Assembly (NCBI GenBank): GCA_036509255.1 | Contig: DATCFY010000141.1 | Coordinates: forward strand, 1 to 24,178 | Source of the DNA: RYN-230 sp036509255 | GTDB taxonomy: Bacteria; Actinomycetota; Actinomycetes; Streptosporangiales; Streptosporangiaceae | Length of the DNA stretch: 24,178 nucleotides | Direction: 5' to 3' | Part shown: in pieces, positions 21,327 through 24,178 of the stretch | How positions within the stretch are numbered: position 1 is the first letter of the stretch | Layout of the letters: each line of letters opens with the position of its first letter | The notes under the pieces: model-generated | Databases searched by the model: none | The model's input: only the letters and a program-made list of their open reading frames with translations | Told to the model about the DNA's origin: nothing | Translations under genes and position numbers: made by a program

Positions 21327-22055
21327 TCAGCTGCGGGCGGTCAGCGAGTCCAGGACGCGCTGGACGTTCTCGTCGAGGTCCCGGGCCGCGTCCGCGCGGC
21401 CCGCCAGGTGCCTGATCAGCGCCTGCTGGAAGAGCCCGTCGAACACGGCGTAGGCCGGGCCGGACGACACGGCCAGCGGCGTCCCGGCCAGATCGGCGAA
21501 CTTGCTGACGATGCGCCAGATCATGCGCTCGAGGCTGTCGTCGATCTCGGTCACGTCGTGGCGGTAGGAGTCGTCGAACAGGCTCTGGTTCCGCAGGTCG
21601 TACCAGAGCCGGTGCAGCGTGGCCTCCTCCACCAGGGTGGCCGCCATGGCGGCACCGAACCCCCGCCTGAGCTCGCCGGCCGAGGTGGCGGTGGCGACGA
21701 TGTTGTCGTACCGGGTCACGCATTCGGCCTTGTACTGCCGCACGCAGTAGGTGATCAGCTCGGTCTTGTCGCTGAAGTAGTAGTGCAGCACCCCGTGGGA
21801 GAACTCGGAGTTCTGCGCGATGTCCCGCAGGCTGGTCCGCGCGTAGCCCTGCTCGGCCAGGGTCTGCAGCGCCGCCGCGGCCAGCTGGGCGCGCCGTTCG
21901 GCGAACTTGTCCAGCTGGCGGCGCGCGATCCGGTCGCGGTTCCGCTCTGCTGTCTCAGTCTGGGCTGTCTCAGTCTGGGCTGTCTCAGTCTGGGCCGTCA
22001 CTGCCTGCGCTGTCTCGGCCACTACCTGGGCTGCCTCGGTCACGGTCAGGTCCAA
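21327..22055 (-). CDS. TetR family transcriptional regulator
   Basis: Regulator of up to 242 aa. The TetR HTH occupies about 50-105: ERRAQLAAAALQTLAEQGYARTSLRDIAQNSEFSHGVLHYYFSDKTELITYCVRQY, nearly canonical. The rest is the variable helical ligand/dimer domain (GELRRGFGAAMAATLVEEATLHRLWYDLRNQSLFD). The start is TTG at 22055, with GGAG upstream; a GTG at 22043 is an alternative. The first 50 or so residues are unusual: a repetitive TAQTETAQTETAQTETA stretch coded by a 15-bp tandem repeat precedes the HTH. It is divergent to the SDR/saccharopine-like operon, and a 22-bp dyad lies in the shared gap, so it most likely represses that operon and itself. Ligand unknown. Confidence 0.93.
   Translation of the reverse strand: MDLTVTEAAQVVAETAQAVTAQTETAQTETAQTETAERNRDRIARRQLDKFAERRAQLAAAALQTLAEQGYARTSLRDIAQNSEFSHGVLHYYFSDKTELITYCVRQYKAECVTRYDNIVATATSAGELRRGFGAAMAATLVEEATLHRLWYDLRNQSLFDDSYRHDVTEIDDSLERMIWRIVSKFADLAGTPLAVSSGPAYAVFDGLFQQALIRHLAGRADAARDLDENVQRVLDSLTARS
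21949..22023 (-). repeat. 15-bp tandem repeat in the TetR gene
   Basis: Three identical units GCTGTCTCAGTCTGG (21949-21963, 21964-21978, 21979-21993, plus-strand view) are followed by two decayed ones (to 22023). Each encodes a TETAQ-like pentapeptide in the regulator's N-terminal extension. The 15-nt length keeps the frame when copy number changes, so this may vary among strains. Confidence 0.9.
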
Positions 22056-22114
22056 TCGGCTCCGCGTGCCCCTGCGAACTGCGGGTCAAGTCTACCCGGC
22101 GCGCTTCTTCGCGA

Positions 22115-22178
22115 TCTTGACAGGTGACCAGAATTCTCTAGACGATCGTCCAGCCATCTCTTGACAGTTGTCAAGAGA
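22115..22178. promoter_or_regulatory. TetR-type operator (22-bp dyad) plus upstream half-site
   Basis: TCTCTTGACA (22157-22166), a 2-nt centre, then its complement TGTCAAGAGA (22169-22178). The half-site TCTTGACAG recurs at 22115-22123, 44 bp upstream (about four helical turns). Both halves contain TTGACA, so each strand has a consensus -35 hexamer inside the operator. A GACGATCGTC palindrome lies at 22141-22150. One plus-strand promoter candidate is TTGACA at 22117-22122 with TAGACG at 22139-22144. Bound repressor would block transcription both ways. Confidence 0.75.
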
Positions 22179-22266
22179 CGCGGCCAGGCTATGACTCACG
22201 TCACAAGATCCGCGGCCCCGACGCTGCGGGCTACGGGCCCATGGCGGTCCCGGGAAGAGGTGCCTG

Positions 22267-23070
22267 ATGAGCGTGTACGAACTGACGGGGCGGAAGGCAC
22301 TGGTCACCGGCGGGGCCCGCGGGCTCGGCCACGGCATGGCGGAAGCCCTGGCCCGGGCCGGGGCGGCCGTCGTCATCGCCGACGTCCAGGAGGAGCTGGG
22401 CAAGAAGACCGCCGACGCGCTGTGCCAGTCCGGCGCGGTCTGCGAGTTCGTGCCGCTGGATGTGACCAGCGAGGCGAGCTGGGACCAGGCCATGACGCAG
22501 GCCATCAGCACCCTCGGCGGCCTGGACATCCTGGTCAACAACGCCGGGGTCGAGATCACTAGCCTGCTCATCGACATCGAGGCCGCCGACGTCCGGCGAA
22601 TGCTCGAGGTCAACGTGCTGGGCACGGCCCTGGGCATCAAGCACGCGTTCCGGGCCATGCGCCCCGGCGGCCCGGCGGGGCAGGGCGGCGCGGTGATCAA
22701 CATCGCGTCGGTCGCGGCCACCATCGCCTTTCCCGGGATCGCCGGCTACTCGGCCACCAAGTCAGGCGTGGACCGCCTCACCAAGGTGGCGGCGATGGAG
22801 TCCGGCCGGCTCGGCTACGGCGTGCGGGTGAACTGCGTGTACCCCGGCCTGGTGGCCACGGAGATGGGCATGCAACTTGCGGCAGACTGCGCCACGCTCG
22901 GGCTGTTCCCCAGCGCGGAGGAGGCGGTCGGCGCCGTGGTCGGGCTGACCCCGCTCGGCCGGCTCGGCGAGGTGCCGGACATGGCCGACGCCGTGGTGTT
23001 CCTGGCCTCCGACGGGGCGCGGTTCATCACCGGGGCGGGGCTGCCGGTCGACGGCGGCATGGGCATGTGA
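22267..23070 (+). CDS. Short-chain dehydrogenase/reductase (SDR)
   Basis: Classical SDR of 267 aa, NAD(P)-dependent oxidoreductase. Cofactor motif TGGARGLG (14-21); an acidic Asp 39 at the end of beta-2 (VVIADVQ) favours NAD over NADP. NNAG is at 91-94. Catalytic residues are S148 (INIASVA), Y161 and K165 (YSATK). The C-terminal part has VNCVYPGLVATEMG and LASDGARFITGAGLPVDGGMGM, so the enzyme is complete. The ATG has GAAGAGG upstream. It is divergent to the TetR gene and 47 bp before the saccharopine-dehydrogenase-like gene, presumably one operon. Its substrate is probably an alcohol or ketone related to what the TetR senses. Confidence 0.95.
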   Translation: MSVYELTGRKALVTGGARGLGHGMAEALARAGAAVVIADVQEELGKKTADALCQSGAVCEFVPLDVTSEASWDQAMTQAISTLGGLDILVNNAGVEITSLLIDIEAADVRRMLEVNVLGTALGIKHAFRAMRPGGPAGQGGAVINIASVAATIAFPGIAGYSATKSGVDRLTKVAAMESGRLGYGVRVNCVYPGLVATEMGMQLAADCATLGLFPSAEEAVGAVVGLTPLGRLGEVPDMADAVVFLASDGARFITGAGLPVDGGMGM

Positions 23071-23117
23071 CCGGGGTCCTTCCGGCTTCCAGCTGACTTC
23101 CAGCGAAAGGCGCACTC

Positions 23118-24178
23118 ATGAGCACGGACAAGCCTGTCGTCGTCTACGGAGCGTCCGGATACACCGGGCAGCTGATCTGCGAGTACCTGCGGGAGTTCAA
23201 CGTCCCCTTCGTCGCGGCCGGGCGGGACAAGGCCCGCATCTCCGAGGCCCTGGACCGGGTCCCCGGCATCGGCACCGTGCCGCACGAGGTGATCGAGGTC
23301 GAGCACGCGGTCGGGCCGCTGACCGAGCTGCTGACCGGCGCGAAGGTCGTGCTCAACACGGTCGGGCCGTTCGCCCGGCACGGCGGTGAGGTGGTCGAGG
23401 CCTGCCTGGCGGCCGGCTGCCACTACCTCGACACCACCGGCGAGCAGGACTGGCTGATCACCTGCGACGAGACCTACGGCGAGCAGATGGCGGAGCGCGG
23501 GCTGCTGCTGGCGCCGGGCGTCGCGCAGATGTACACCACCGGCGAGATCGCGGCCGGTATCTGCCTCGAGCTGCCGGGCCTGGACACGCTGGACATCGAG
23601 GTGTTCTGGAAGGGCCTGCCCACCATCGCCTCGACGCGGACCATCCTGGTCAACGCGGCCCTGGCCAAGGCCTACTACCTCGAGCAGAACGAGTACGTGG
23701 AATGGCCGCCCGACGCCGGGCTCTACACCGTCGTGGTTCCCGGCCAGCACGAGACGGGGCTGGCCCTGCCGTGGGGTGGCACCTCGCACCCGGTCTGGTT
23801 CCGCCGCGACCCGCGGGTCGCGAACGTCAAGGTCCTCGGCGGCGTGTTCAACCGCGCGCTCATGATGGGCGTGCCGCAGATCGTCGCGGGCGCGCTGGAG
23901 CAGATCAAGGACATGTCCGACGCCGAGAAGTACACCGCCCTGTCCGAGCAGGCCGCCGCGGTGATGAACGAGATGCCACCGCGGGAGAACCCGCGGATCA
24001 ACACCTCACTCGACTCGGTCTACGCGTCCGGGCCACTCGGCCGCGCGCACTGCGTGCTGCACGGCAACTGCAACTACAAGCAGACCGGCGCCCTGCAGGC
24101 CTACGCCGCGTACTCGCTGCTCCAGCAGCCGCCCCGGCGGGCCGGCTTCGCGTCCGGCTGCCAGGCGTTCGGCCACCG
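23118..24178 (+). CDS. Saccharopine dehydrogenase-like NADP-binding protein (cut by window end)
   Basis: At least 353 residues, open to the window end. The N-terminal Rossmann domain is clear: MSTDKPVVVYGASGYTGQLI (GASGYTG, the motif of saccharopine-dehydrogenase/trans-acting enoyl reductase-like proteins), AGRDKARI, AKVVLNTVGPFARHGGEVVEACLAAGCHYLDTTGEQDW, then LLLAPGVAQMYTTGEIAAG. Known relatives with GASGYTG...NTVGPF...YxDTTGE reduce lipid or polyketide-type substrates or are uncharacterised; true lysine-pathway saccharopine dehydrogenase is unlikely in this setting. The start ATG 23118 follows GAAAGG. It is the second gene after an SDR, 47 bp apart with no terminator between, so the two may act in sequence on one substrate. 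The C-terminus lies outside the window. Confidence 0.88.
   Translation, partial: MSTDKPVVVYGASGYTGQLICEYLREFNVPFVAAGRDKARISEALDRVPGIGTVPHEVIEVEHAVGPLTELLTGAKVVLNTVGPFARHGGEVVEACLAAGCHYLDTTGEQDWLITCDETYGEQMAERGLLLAPGVAQMYTTGEIAAGICLELPGLDTLDIEVFWKGLPTIASTRTILVNAALAKAYYLEQNEYVEWPPDAGLYTVVVPGQHETGLALPWGGTSHPVWFRRDPRVANVKVLGGVFNRALMMGVPQIVAGALEQIKDMSDAEKYTALSEQAAAVMNEMPPRENPRINTSLDSVYASGPLGRAHCVLHGNCNYKQTGALQAYAAYSLLQQPPRRAGFASGCQAFGH

Noticed and set aside
1..24178. Mobile element or genomic-island borders
   Set aside because: No transposase, integrase, tRNA or terminal inverted repeat was seen, and base composition looks even across the window by eye.

Overview
The window is very GC-rich DNA from the chromosome of a high-GC actinomycete. 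The evidence is strong GC bias at third codon positions, frequent GTG starts, gene types typical of that phylum (an F420-type PPOX oxidoreductase, an LLM flavin oxidoreductase, a CYTH/CHAD protein, a DUF3618/holin-like pair, an MmyB-type XRE regulator) and many short transcription units. I place it no more finely than Actinomycetota. I see no tRNA, rRNA, CRISPR array, transposase or phage module.

Left part (1-5320): a minus-strand catabolic operon reads PrpD/MmgE-family protein, acyl-CoA dehydrogenase, class III CoA-transferase, aldehyde dehydrogenase (cut by the window edge). Its last three genes are joined by 4-nt stop/start overlaps. A GntR/HutC regulator is divergent to it. The space between them holds a good sigma-70-like promoter and a perfect 30-bp palindrome. 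A strong two-way hairpin (5271-5320) closes the regulator gene. The operon looks like a route that activates a carboxylic acid as its CoA thioester and oxidises it; the substrate cannot be read from sequence.

Middle-left (5327-9708): an envelope or stress-like group. It holds two tandem related proteins (one with a membrane anchor) sharing a C-terminal helical module behind disordered linkers, a divergent CYTH-CHAD protein, and a coupled holin-like (YqjE/DUF1469-type) + DUF3618 pair. A perfect-stem bidirectional terminator lies at 8692-8727.

Middle (9852-14924): an LLM-class flavin oxidoreductase, a predicted lipoprotein with beta-propeller character, an L,D-transpeptidase lipoprotein (cell wall 3-3 cross-linking), a divergent RluA-type pseudouridine synthase, and a VOC/glyoxalase-fold protein.

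Right part (15058-24178): small regulated units. A PPOX-type oxidoreductase is read from a promoter with a textbook SoxR/MerR-type box in a 19-bp spacer. An amylosucrase runs the other way from the same gap. An XRE/MmyB regulator is divergent from an NTF2-like gene broken by a one-base frameshift. An MBL-fold hydrolase is divergent from an alpha/beta hydrolase, followed by a YciI-like protein. Last, a TetR regulator is divergent from an SDR gene and a saccharopine-dehydrogenase-like gene that runs off the window; a 22-bp dyad lies between them.

The most interesting content is regulatory: four divergent gaps carry clear dyads or iterated motifs. There are also several start-site corrections, one frameshifted gene and three short tandem-repeat tracts. 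I did not find a convincing wholly new system. The best candidates for unexplained biology are the tandem helical-module proteins with the CHAD/holin/DUF3618 group, and the MerR-box promoter whose regulator is not in the window.
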